In this document: piece after piece, positions 1 through 6,582 of the stretch
Layout of the letters: each line of letters opens with the position of its first letter
How positions within the stretch are numbered: position 1 is the stretch's first letter
Assembly (NCBI GenBank): GCA_003497555.1
Contig: DNNS01000182.1
Coordinates: 1-10,526 of the forward strand
Origin: Spirochaetia bacterium
GTDB taxonomy: Bacteria; Spirochaetota; UBA12135
Reading direction: 5' to 3'
DNA length: 10,526 nt
Position numbers and translations under genes: made by a program
The notes under the pieces: model-generated
What the model saw: the letters and a program-made list of their open reading frames with translations, nothing else
Told to the model about the DNA's origin: nothing
Database searches by the model: none

Positions 1-148
1 ATTCTTTAATAATTGAATAAAATTCCAGCTCCAAAGCAAACCATTTCCTTTCATCCAGAATAATAGCTGCAAGTAGAAATATCGGCTGTTGACTGTCTTT
101 AAAATTATTACCGGTATTGCCTGATTCATCAATATATATTAATTTCAA
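1..148 (-). CDS. DUF3800 domain protein, N-terminal 49 codons (partial, runs off left edge)
   Basis: Reading leftward from a TTG at 148-146 gives a protein beginning (M)KLIYIDESGNTGNN, then a hydrophobic strand PIFLLAAIIL. The leading strand ending in IDESG(N/D)TG at the extreme N-terminus is the hallmark of DUF3800 proteins. From family knowledge, these are of unassigned activity, thought to have an RNase H-like fold with the Asp of IDESG as a likely metal ligand, and often found with mobile elements and defence genes. The TTG start is chosen because family members normally start one or two residues before this strand and no in-frame ATG is near. The start shares the tetranucleotide TTGA with the stop of the upstream type ISP-like gene, so translation is probably coupled. 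A GA-rich stretch (GAAGAAGACGAGAG) just upstream could serve as a weak ribosome-binding site. The same frame stays open upstream (encoding AGEEDESDK), so a longer or fused form cannot be excluded. Most of the gene lies outside the window. Confidence 0.75.
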   Translation of the reverse strand, partial: MKLIYIDESGNTGNNFKDSQQPIFLLAAIILDERKWFALELEFYSIIKE

Positions 149-3100
149 TTTATCGCTCTCGTCTTCTTCACCAGCAGTGTAATGGCAATCGGCGTTCGGG
201 AGCCGCTGCCGAATATTTTTCCGCCTTCTTTTCTGGATAACTCGCCGCTTGTTCTTTGGTTCCCCCGCAAATTGAAAATATAAATTGAAGAAAACTCTCT
301 CTCAATGCATGTCCTGAAACCGTCCTGCGAATTGCCGTCAAGCCAGGCGCCGTTTGATACAAAGCAGATTATGCCGTCATTGTTGCCAAGCCTGTCGCTC
401 GCCCAGCGGAAAGCCTTGATGTAGGCATCATAGAGAGATTTGCTGAGGCCGGCATTTGATTCTTTAGCGTATGTGCTTTCAATACGACTGTCAAGCTGCG
501 GGTAACGCTGGTTCTGCGCGTTGTCATTGGCCGATTTCTGCCCGATTGAATACGGCGGATTACCAATAATCACCCTAATCGGAGCTTTCTTTTGTGCATT
601 AACCCTGTCGGAGTTCTGAGGAAACATTTCTGAAAAAATACCGTCACCTGATTCGCCAAGCTGAAAGGTGTCAGTCAAACAAATACCGTTAAAACTCTGA
701 TACTCTTTGTCTTTTCCCAGCACATCGTGATAGGCATTTTCAATGTTGACGGCTGCGATATAATAGGCAAGCAGAACAATTTCATTGGCGTGCAATTCTT
801 TGGTAAACTTTCTTTCCAGGTCTTTTTTATCAATCAGTCCGCTTTGCAGAAGGCGGGTTAAAAAAATACCAGTACCGGTAAAGGGGTCAAGAATATGAAT
901 ATTTTCATCAGAAATACTTCTGCCGAATTCCTGTTTTAGAATGTCATTTACAGAGTGAATGATAAAATCGACTACTTCGACTGGAGTATAGACAATACCT
1001 AGTTTCTCTACCATTTTCGGGAAAGCTGCTTTAAAAAATTTATCATAGAGCTCAATCACTATTTGCTGTTTTCCTTCGGCATTATCAATTCCTGATGCTC
1101 TCATCCGCACTGATTCATAAAACTTTCCGAGGGTTTCGGTATCTTTTTCAATAGCTTGCGCCTCGAGCAGTTCAATCATAGTCTGCATGGAGACGGAAAT
1201 AGCGTTATTTTTTACGAATGAATAATCTTCAAAAAGAGCTTCAAAAACAGGTTTGGTAATAATATGCTGGGAGAGCATTTCCACCGCTTCCTGCTCTGTT
1301 ATGCTCGGATTGATATTATTCCGCAGCCCGCATAGAAACTTTTCAAATGCTTCTGTGTGAGCGCCGTCTGTTTTTATCAGGCGGTTAATCCGCTCAACCT
1401 GTCTTTCGGCGATTTCAGCGACATTTCTCGCCCATTGTTCCCAGTATCTGCGGTCGCCAACTTTCTGCACCATGCGGGCAAAGACCACGCCTTGAAGCTG
1501 TTCAAATTGCATATAAAGCTGTTCGCTTACAGAATCGCCGTATGGCGCTTTATCTTCCTCAGCTTTTAATACAGCATCGCCGTTTTGATCAAAGGAATAT
1601 TCAGAGGTTCCAACAAGTATTTTATCGGGTTTTTTTTTATTGAGTTCAAGTTTGTTAACAGTCGCGTTGAACCTATCATCGTGAGCCCGCAGCGCATTTA
1701 ACACCGTCCAGACAACTTTATAACGTTCGTTGTCATCAAGAGCTTTATCTGCTTCAATATTTGCCGGAACAAGTACCGGAATAATTATGTATCCATAATT
1801 TTTACCCGGTGATTTGCGCATCACCCGGCCGACAGACTGCACTACGTCAACTTGCGAGTTTCGCGCAGAAAGAAACATAACCGCATCGAGTGACGGAACA
1901 TCAACGCCCTCGCTTAAACATCTGACATTGGTCAGAATCCGGCAGCCTTCATTCTGTTCTTCTTTCAGCCAGCCCAGAAGTTCATCACGCTCAGGCGCCG
2001 ACATAGTACCGTCAATATGCTTTGAACTGACAGAAACCATTTTCTCTTTTTTTTCAGCGGGTAGGGAATTGATATATACTTCTGTCGCTTCATTAAAAGT
2101 ACTGGTTATTTTTTTTGATACTGTAATTTTGGGGCAAAAAGCAACTGCTCGTTTCATTGGTTCCGGGTCTGTTTCTTTGATACTCCCTTCATCGCCGATA
2201 ATCTGTTTTGAGAGAGCATTGATACAGCCGATAAGTTTGGAAGCGTCATCAGTATTGATTTCATTTTCTTTGGCGGAAATCATTTTTTGAATAGCGGGAG
2301 GTACATCGTTTTCATTCAGGGTAAGAATGAGCACTTTGTAATCTGTGAGCAAAGCATTATCCACTGCTTCCCCGAAGCCGATCCGGTAGATTTCCTCACC
2401 GTACATTTCTTTATCATCCATCGAACAAAGAATAACCTCAGCTTGGGCGGCTTTGCTTTTCGCATCGTCGCTGTAAAGGCGCGGAGTAGCGGTCATGTAA
2501 ACGCGTTTTTTTGATTTTATAAACTTGTTATCGTGAACTTTCACAAATGCCGACATATCATCATCGCCGATTGACACGCCTGTTGTACGATGAGCTTCAT
2601 CGCAGATGATAAGGTCAAACTCATCAACAATTTTGTTTTTTAGCAGCTCTTTTTGAGCTTTGGCTATTACATCTATTGATTGATAGGTCGAAAAAACAAC
2701 GGTCATTCCCTTGTTGTATCTATTTTGAAACTGCCGGATTATATCTTTTACATTTGTCGAAGCAGGCAGAGCTAGATCAACAATACTGAAACTGTCGCTA
2801 TCTTCAATTTTGGTTTTCTTTTTTGAAATTTCAGGGTCAGAACAAATGCAAATAGAATTAATCGGCTCCGCTGCATCTGCCGCCCATTCTCTTAATGTTT
2901 GGCCGAGCAAGGCGATGGACGGTACAAGAAAAAGTATCAAACCCTTACCGTTTGTTTCATTTTCAGCAAGTCGTAATGCTGTAAAAGTTTTTCCGGTACC
3001 GCAAGCCATTATCAGCTTGCCTCGATCAGAATTTTTGAAATATTCATGAGCTTTTAAAGTAGCTTCTTTTTGATGAGGGCGAATTGTTTTCTTGGCAGTT

Positions 3101-3609
3101 CTGGCTTTTTCTCCGGATATACCTTCATCAAGTTTCTTCCAGTCGACTGGAGCTGTCTGTAAGTCGTAAAGATTTAACCTGGTTACATAAGGATTCTGGT
3201 TTTTTATGGCGCTTGTAGCGTTTGGCCCCCATTTGTTTGTGGTAGAAATCCATAACCTGTGAGCAAATTCTATTGTTGTTCCTTCTTCTCCGACAAAATG
3301 CTTACTTGATGTTGAAAGAAATGTATCAACTGACGGTTTATCAATAATAGAATCTTCCTGATAACATTTGCATTGTATTGCCCAGTAATCGCCTTCGTTT
3401 GTTAATGCGACCAAATCAATGCCGGTATCTTTACCGCCAAAATCATTTTTACCGGGGAACTGATTCCATAACCAGACATTTTTAAATTTGTATGAATATT
3501 TTGTATCTGTTTGCAGATAGGCTTGCATCAACCTTTCAAATCTGTCGCCCTTATCTCTTTCTGAAAAAGAAAGCTTTCGGTATTTTTCAAGAATATTATT
3601 AAAACTCAT
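145..3609 (-). CDS. Type ISP-like restriction-modification enzyme (nuclease-helicase-methyltransferase) lacking the target recognition domain
   Basis: A single chain of 1154 residues. Residues 1-105 carry an Mrr-like PD-(D/E)XK nuclease (D65 in GIDLVA, Q79-x-K81 in AIQCK). Residues 176-600 are a superfamily 2 helicase: Q-like motif RPHQ (177-180), Walker A ACGTGKT (202-208), DEAH (337-340), TATPR (373-377), motif V LSEGVDVPS (565-573) and motif VI QSVGRVMRK (591-599). After a helical coupler (about 690-865) comes a gamma-type N6-adenine methyltransferase: motif X-like YTPVEVVDF (874-882), AdoMet motif I DPFTGTGIF (908-916) and catalytic NPPY (1017-1020). This order is that of LlaGI/LlaBIII type ISP enzymes, which methylate an adenine and translocate on DNA to cleave it. 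Those are roughly 1570 residues; here the chain stops at TLLVKKTRAIN, so the C-terminal target recognition domain is absent. All visible catalytic motifs are intact. The ATG at 3609 begins where the nuclease domain begins; its SD (GAGAA) is weak. It forms an operon with the overlapping DUF3800 gene. It may be a decayed enzyme, or one whose specificity comes from elsewhere. Confidence 0.9.
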   Translation of the reverse strand: MSFNNILEKYRKLSFSERDKGDRFERLMQAYLQTDTKYSYKFKNVWLWNQFPGKNDFGGKDTGIDLVALTNEGDYWAIQCKCYQEDSIIDKPSVDTFLSTSSKHFVGEEGTTIEFAHRLWISTTNKWGPNATSAIKNQNPYVTRLNLYDLQTAPVDWKKLDEGISGEKARTAKKTIRPHQKEATLKAHEYFKNSDRGKLIMACGTGKTFTALRLAENETNGKGLILFLVPSIALLGQTLREWAADAAEPINSICICSDPEISKKKTKIEDSDSFSIVDLALPASTNVKDIIRQFQNRYNKGMTVVFSTYQSIDVIAKAQKELLKNKIVDEFDLIICDEAHRTTGVSIGDDDMSAFVKVHDNKFIKSKKRVYMTATPRLYSDDAKSKAAQAEVILCSMDDKEMYGEEIYRIGFGEAVDNALLTDYKVLILTLNENDVPPAIQKMISAKENEINTDDASKLIGCINALSKQIIGDEGSIKETDPEPMKRAVAFCPKITVSKKITSTFNEATEVYINSLPAEKKEKMVSVSSKHIDGTMSAPERDELLGWLKEEQNEGCRILTNVRCLSEGVDVPSLDAVMFLSARNSQVDVVQSVGRVMRKSPGKNYGYIIIPVLVPANIEADKALDDNERYKVVWTVLNALRAHDDRFNATVNKLELNKKKPDKILVGTSEYSFDQNGDAVLKAEEDKAPYGDSVSEQLYMQFEQLQGVVFARMVQKVGDRRYWEQWARNVAEIAERQVERINRLIKTDGAHTEAFEKFLCGLRNNINPSITEQEAVEMLSQHIITKPVFEALFEDYSFVKNNAISVSMQTMIELLEAQAIEKDTETLGKFYESVRMRASGIDNAEGKQQIVIELYDKFFKAAFPKMVEKLGIVYTPVEVVDFIIHSVNDILKQEFGRSISDENIHILDPFTGTGIFLTRLLQSGLIDKKDLERKFTKELHANEIVLLAYYIAAVNIENAYHDVLGKDKEYQSFNGICLTDTFQLGESGDGIFSEMFPQNSDRVNAQKKAPIRVIIGNPPYSIGQKSANDNAQNQRYPQLDSRIESTYAKESNAGLSKSLYDAYIKAFRWASDRLGNNDGIICFVSNGAWLDGNSQDGFRTCIEREFSSIYIFNLRGNQRTSGELSRKEGGKIFGSGSRTPIAITLLVKKTRAIN

Positions 3610-3666
3610 GATTATTTTTCTCGTAATATTTAATTTTAAATCTGGTTTAATAAAGAAAATTTTTTA

Positions 3667-3704
3667 CATTGTGAATTATATCATTAAATAAATACCTCAC
3701 AAAG
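3667..3704. repeat. Inverted repeat spanning the operon promoter (possible operator)
   Basis: Plus-strand CATTGTGA (3667-3674) and TCACAAAG (3697-3704) are inverted copies matching at 7 of 8 positions, with an exact TTGTGA/TCACAA core. One arm contains the -35 box and the other directly abuts the -10 box on its downstream side, with 22 bp between the arms. The placement is what one would expect of a repressor site, but no regulator gene is visible beside it and six-base arms can arise by chance. Confidence 0.25.
3675..3702 (-). promoter_or_regulatory. Predicted sigma70-type promoter of the type ISP-like/DUF3800 operon
   Basis: On the minus strand there is a perfect -10 hexamer TATAAT (3680-3675), a 16-bp spacer and a partial -35 TTGTGA (3702-3697; four of six bases match TTGACA). 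The -10 lies 65 bp before the start codon at 3609. It is the only convincing promoter in the gap and faces the restriction gene. Confidence 0.55.
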
Positions 3705-3725
3705 TCCTTTTTTGAACAGGAAACA

Positions 3726-3840
3726 GCGGCGATCAGGGTAGCCGGAATAATCAATTGCGTTGTCTCCGAAAAAAACATCGTCTGTTTATTACTTCGGTAA
3801 AAGTCGCGGCAATGGAAAGGAAAATCAGATTATAGGCGGG
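3726..3840 (-). pseudogene. queC: queC remnant (7-cyano-7-deazaguanine synthase), frameshifted fragment
   Basis: Two adjacent minus-strand frames together reproduce a QueC segment. From 3840 one reads PAYNLIFLSIAATFTEVIN, corresponding to the family's VP(A/G)RNxIFLSIA..AE stretch. From about 3782, one frame over, one reads DDVFFGDNAIDYSGYPDRR, corresponding to GVNAxDYSGYPDCRPEF. A single extra base near 3783 would account for the shift. QueC is an ATP-dependent enzyme making preQ0 from 7-carboxy-7-deazaguanine in queuosine synthesis. Only about 38 of roughly 220 residues remain. The N-terminal SGGxDS ATP loop, the C-terminal zinc cysteines and any usable start are missing, and the conserved Cys of SGYPDC is replaced by Arg. 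Similarity stops at about 3726, some 25 bp from the promoter of the restriction operon, which suggests that operon arrived by breaking queC. The family match is from memory of its motifs, but both halves fit in the right order. Confidence 0.7.
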
Positions 3841-3895
3841 ATATTGCGATTTTTTTAAAAAATATTCTTTAATCCTCTATAATTTATTTTTTAAT

Positions 3896-4695
3896 TTACT
3901 TTGCCGGATGAATATTTTTTATCAGCTCTTTAAGCCAATTTTGGGTTTCCAGGCTGAAGTGCCCCGGTAAAAGGCCAAGACAGGCATAACCGCGGGCCGC
4001 TTTTTTACGGAATAATTCGCCATGTTCCCGGTATTTATCTTCAGAAAGCAGCGGATCATTTCCTCCGATAAAATCATAATTTATTATACGATGCGGGCTT
4101 GACCATTCGCAAATACGGAAATGCGCAATTGTTACCCGGCGCCAATCCATTTTTTCATTAACATTAACATCATAAAATCGTCAATCAGTTTATCATCCAG
4201 CACATTTCCCTGCTGGGTATTTTTATCCCGCCTGACCTGCTCTACCCAGGTATTATATTCCGGCTGGTAAAAAAACTGCGGGAAAGAATTCCCCTTTTTT
4301 ATAATTCCTGTTTCTTCGTTAAAATTTCTCCAGGCTTCATAGCCGCGCGCATTTTCAGAAATAAAGACAGTAACACCTGCCGGCGCATCAATGGTAAGCG
4401 TATTTTTCCCGTCATGATGTATGCGCACATCTCCGCGGCCTTGTATGCCGGCAAAACCGGCACGGCCCAAAACAACCGCACTGCCGGAAGTGCTGAGCGC
4501 CGGTATCCTTTCCGGAAAATGTTCAAAGCCTGTTTCCTGCTGATAAACATCTTTTCCCCAGAGATTATAATAAGGGGTCAGAACCGGCAGAGCCATGTTC
4601 AGAGTAAGACGGCAAGGGCCGCTATGCTGTTTGAGGCTGAGTTAAAAACGTTCTTCCGGATAAGACGGAAGGCTTTCAAGTAATGAATCATTCAT
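3896..4695 (-). pseudogene. Broken glycoside-hydrolase gene, GH31-like N-terminal part
   Basis: Starting at the ATG at 4695 one reads MNDSLLESLPSYPEERF, then an in-frame TAA (4644-4642). The same frame then continues as sensible protein: TLNMALPVLTPYYNLWGKDV, a beta-sandwich-like stretch, and PEYNTWVEQ, which resembles the strand entering the catalytic barrel of GH31-type alpha-glycosidases. Shortly after KLIDDF this frame runs into repetitive ATGATGTTAATGTTAATG and ends at 4132. Protein-like sequence resumes in another frame (RRVTIAHFRICEWSSPHRII ... LKELIKNIHPAK) to a TAA at 3896. The whole is about 266 codons, far shorter than a GH31 enzyme, and no catalytic Asp motif is visible. A large central deletion at about 4150-4185 is therefore likely in addition to the frameshift. 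The tail's family is not recognised; it is assigned to the same gene only by strand and position. The reading on both sides of the stop argues for one decayed gene rather than two small ones. Confidence 0.6.
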
Positions 4696-5043
4696 GTTTA
4701 TTTCTCATATTTATAAATTTCGGAATTATGGAATTTGTCCAAATAAGTACAGATTTAATTTTACCTTCAAAAGAATCTTTTACTGCCGACAAAAGGAAAC
4801 AGATGATGTTTAGTATTATTATTTTCATAAGTTAAGTATAGTAATTATTACAATATTTTCAATGTATCATAAGGCAAAAAGAATGTAAAATCAGGCAGGT
4901 TTTATAAATTTTTCAAACAAAAGATTCATTTGTGCCTGAGCTGTTTCCTGTTTCAAGCAATGCATTGCAGTTACTAATCACTACTCCTGTGTAAGTTAGA
5001 AATGTCAGTTATGCCGAAAAACCTTTATCATAATAAAATAACT
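4696..5043. other. AT-rich intergenic stretch between the hydrolase pseudogene and the LacI remnant
   Basis: The two decayed genes diverge from this 348-bp gap, as a regulator and its target often do. No RNA gene, strong hairpin with T-run or convincing paired -35/-10 was found. A minus-strand TATACT (about 4840) lacks a partner at the proper spacing. A short minus-strand frame near 4890-4965 (MHCLKQETAQAQMNLL and on to a TGA) looks protein-like but has only 24 codons and no recognisable family. It may be the tail of another lost gene. Confidence 0.4.
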
Positions 5044-5193
5044 ATGTGCGCAGAAAAAAAATCGCAGATTCATGAAATTGCCAAGAAAAACAGAACATCT
5101 TTTCCGGCGGTTTCCCGGGTTTTTAAACAGAGCAAGCATGTGTTTGCGGAAAAATGAGCAAAGATAATCTCTGCCATTTATGTGCGTAATGGC
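5044..5193 (+). pseudogene. LacI-family regulator remnant (DNA-binding helix-turn-helix only, with in-frame TGA)
   Basis: From the ATG at 5044 one reads KSQIHEIAKKNRTSFPAVSR then VFKQSKHVFAEK and a TGA at 5155-5157. This aligns with the LacI-type domain (TIKDIAKxAGVSxxTVSRVLNNSPxVSxxT): EIAK in helix 1, then the diagnostic VSRV of the recognition helix. After the stop the same frame continues AKIISAIYVRNG, matching the family's R(E/A)KIxxAIxxLGY that follows. The TGA therefore interrupts the domain. The frame closes at 5253 and the sugar-binding core of about 270 residues is gone. In-frame ATGs at 5002 and 5011 are alternative starts. LacI-family proteins repress sugar-use genes, which fits the hydrolase genes on both sides. 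A free 37-residue peptide with a partial HTH is unlikely to act on its own. Confidence 0.6.
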
Positions 5194-5251
5194 ATGGGAA
5201 AAAAATTCCGGATGTCTGATAGTCAGGGAATCAGTAAAAAAAATAATTCTT

Positions 5252-5256
5252 AGGAG
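5252..5256 (+). promoter_or_regulatory. Ribosome-binding site AGGAG setting the start of the exported hydrolase
   Basis: AGGAG lies 7 bases before the ATG at 5264. The longer reading from 5180 has no such site, overlaps the LacI remnant region, and would place 28 mostly polar, charged residues ahead of a good signal peptide. The 5264 start is therefore preferred. Confidence 0.8.
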
Positions 5257-5263
5257 TATATCA

Positions 5264-6241
5264 ATGAAAATAATACTTTCAGCTTTTTTAGGAGTTTTTA
5301 TTTTATATGTCGGCGCCGATGTATATAAACCTTCCGGTATTTTTTCCTCATCGCCCGGAGGAGATATTTTTTCTCATCCCCGGATGCGCGGTGTTTTAAT
5401 CCGCGCAGCGTGGAAAGACCTGGAGCCGGAACCGGGAAGTTTTAATTTTGACCGTCTTGATGCACAGCTTGCCGGAATCAAGCCTTACAAAAAAAACTGG
5501 TCTCTTGCTGTCATGGCCGGCGGTATCGGATCTCCACTCTGGCTTACAGAAAAAGAAAAAATACCTTCCGTTGCTTTTAAATTCCGCGGTGAAAAAGACG
5601 CGTCTATACCGGCATTCTGGCACGAAAAAACACAGTGTCTGCTGGCATTGCTGGCTGATGAGCTGGGCAGAAAGTACAGCACAGAATCGGGGCTTGTTCT
5701 GGTTTATATTCCGCAAATGACAGCTAACGGAGTTGAAGGGCATTTAAACGGCGTTGATATGAATGCCATGAAAGAAATCGGCTATACCGATGAAAAATGG
5801 ATTAACGCCGCGATTAGAGTTTCACATTCTTTTGCCGCGGCTTTTCCCGAAAAAGCTCTGGCCTATGAAGTACATGAAATTGACAGGTCTGCGCGTGTTC
5901 CGGAAATTATTATAAACAGACTCTGGGAAGATCCGATTTTAAAAAAGCGGGTGGGCGCTGCTGTCTGGTGGCTTTCAGGAAATGAAACCTATCAGGCTGA
6001 TTTGCTCAAAGTTCTGCGGGATTTTCCGGGAGATATTTATTGTCAGATGATCGGGCGGTCAGATCAGTCACACCGGTTTCCATCCGGTTACCAGGGGGCT
6101 TTTACCCAGGCAAAAAGCATGAAGGCCCGTTATATTGAAGTGTGGGAATGGGATTTTCAGTCAGGAAACAGAGGGGCTAACGGAGCATGGGATAATGAAT
6201 TAAAAGATTTTAATGAATTTACCGATGCACTAAAAAAATAA
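5264..6241 (+). CDS. Exported putative glycoside hydrolase, GH42/GH5-like TIM barrel (325 aa)
   Basis: The N-terminus (MKIILSAFLGVFILYVGA) is a typical signal peptide with a probable signal peptidase I cut after A18, so the enzyme should act outside the cytoplasm. Residues 43-63 (RGVLIRAAWKDLEPEPGSFN region) match the strand-loop found near the start of clan GH-A barrels such as GH42, GH35 and GH5 (R-x-x-W-x-x-x-E-P-x-x-G-x-[FY]-x-[FW]). Further barrel-like pieces are WSLAVMAGG (79-87), VLVYIPQMTANGVEG (145-159), YEVHEID (201-207), VGAAVWW (230-236) and YIEVWEWDF (290-298). Glutamates E158, E205, E292 and E295 sit where acid/base and nucleophile could lie, but the usual Asn-Glu pair is not evident, so the catalytic pair is not assigned. 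The length is short for GH42 and close to a bare barrel. The substrate is unknown. It is the only apparently intact gene of an eroded sugar-use neighbourhood; its LacI-type regulator upstream is broken. It could also be a non-catalytic barrel homologue. Confidence 0.6.
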   Translation: MKIILSAFLGVFILYVGADVYKPSGIFSSSPGGDIFSHPRMRGVLIRAAWKDLEPEPGSFNFDRLDAQLAGIKPYKKNWSLAVMAGGIGSPLWLTEKEKIPSVAFKFRGEKDASIPAFWHEKTQCLLALLADELGRKYSTESGLVLVYIPQMTANGVEGHLNGVDMNAMKEIGYTDEKWINAAIRVSHSFAAAFPEKALAYEVHEIDRSARVPEIIINRLWEDPILKKRVGAAVWWLSGNETYQADLLKVLRDFPGDIYCQMIGRSDQSHRFPSGYQGAFTQAKSMKARYIEVWEWDFQSGNRGANGAWDNELKDFNEFTDALKK

Positions 6242-6582
6242 ATAAGCATTAATCCCGTGCTGCTTCATATGCCATATACGCAGACTGGTTTTTTTTATGT
6301 TTCCACGACCAAGGATGATTGGACGGTTGATTTTTCACAGCAATTTTCAACATACGTTTTCGTTAAATTTATTTTTACGAGCAGTTTTATGTTATAATTA
6401 AGCAATTAAGATGGTACTGCTATGTACAATATCTCATTTCAGCAAAGCTGTTTTTATCGGTTTATAATACTTCTTTCCGGATGCCAAAACCGCCTGTTCC
6501 TGAATAGACTACATCCCGGCTTGAAGATTAAAGTCTATCGGCTGATTTAATGCTGTGAAAAAATATTATAAAGGACAATAAA
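6242..6582. other. 341-bp gap between the exported hydrolase and the SNF2 gene
   Basis: No RNA gene or recognised domain is seen. The frame of the upstream hydrolase stays open for a further 51 codons past its stop (6242-6397), but the encoded peptide has no recognisable motif. A 42-codon frame at 6422-6550 (MYNISFQQSCFYRFIILLSG...) contains a lipobox-like LSGC at residues 18-21 but no good ribosome-binding site. A T-run at about 6289-6297 has no stable stem before it, so no terminator is called. Two TATAAT hexamers occur at 6393-6398 and 6463-6468; either might serve the SNF2 gene. Confidence 0.5.
6372..6398 (+). promoter_or_regulatory. Weak promoter candidate upstream of the SNF2 gene
   Basis: A perfect -10 TATAAT (6393-6398) is preceded at a short 15-bp spacing by TTTTTA, a poor -35. 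The region is AT-rich, so a TATAAT by chance is quite possible. It lies about 185 bp ahead of the SNF2 start codon. Confidence 0.2.

Noticed and set aside
168..566. Minus-strand readings of 64 and 65 residues inside the methyltransferase end
   Set aside because: They overlap the well-supported methyltransferase motifs in another frame and show no domain of their own.
1814..2514. Plus-strand readings of 158 and 75 residues opposite the helicase
   Set aside because: They are antisense to conserved helicase motifs, and the translations are Ser/Phe/Ile-rich and featureless, typical of shadows.
3726..3840. QueC-like fragment as part of a QatABCD-type defence system
   Set aside because: The surviving motif is that of ordinary QueC, the copy is frameshifted and too short to work, and no other Qat gene is visible.
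4414..4683. Plus-strand 89-residue reading opposite the hydrolase pseudogene
   Set aside because: The minus strand carries family-like sequence through this span; the plus reading is low-information and arises from the antisense frame.
3715..4952. Exact 13-bp inverted repeat (AACAGGAAACAGC at 3715-3727 and its complement at 4940-4952) bracketing the pseudogenes
   Set aside because: A shared 13-mer is expected about once by chance in a window this size, there is no extension beyond 13 bp, and no mobile gene lies between.
5155..5157. TGA within the LacI-like domain as a sign of a recoded UGA codon
   Set aside because: The ISP-like gene and the SNF2 gene both end at TGA in the expected region, and the neighbouring hydrolase pseudogene is broken by TAA. 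Ordinary decay explains the stop.
5180..5263. 28-residue N-terminal extension of the exported hydrolase
   Set aside because: It would hide a clear signal peptide, lacks a ribosome-binding site, and an AGGAG sits properly before the ATG at 5264.
6242..6397. Hydrolase frame remaining open for 51 codons after its stop
   Set aside because: The encoded peptide shows no continuation of a barrel or any domain, and the protein already ends sensibly in a final helix; chance openness is likely.
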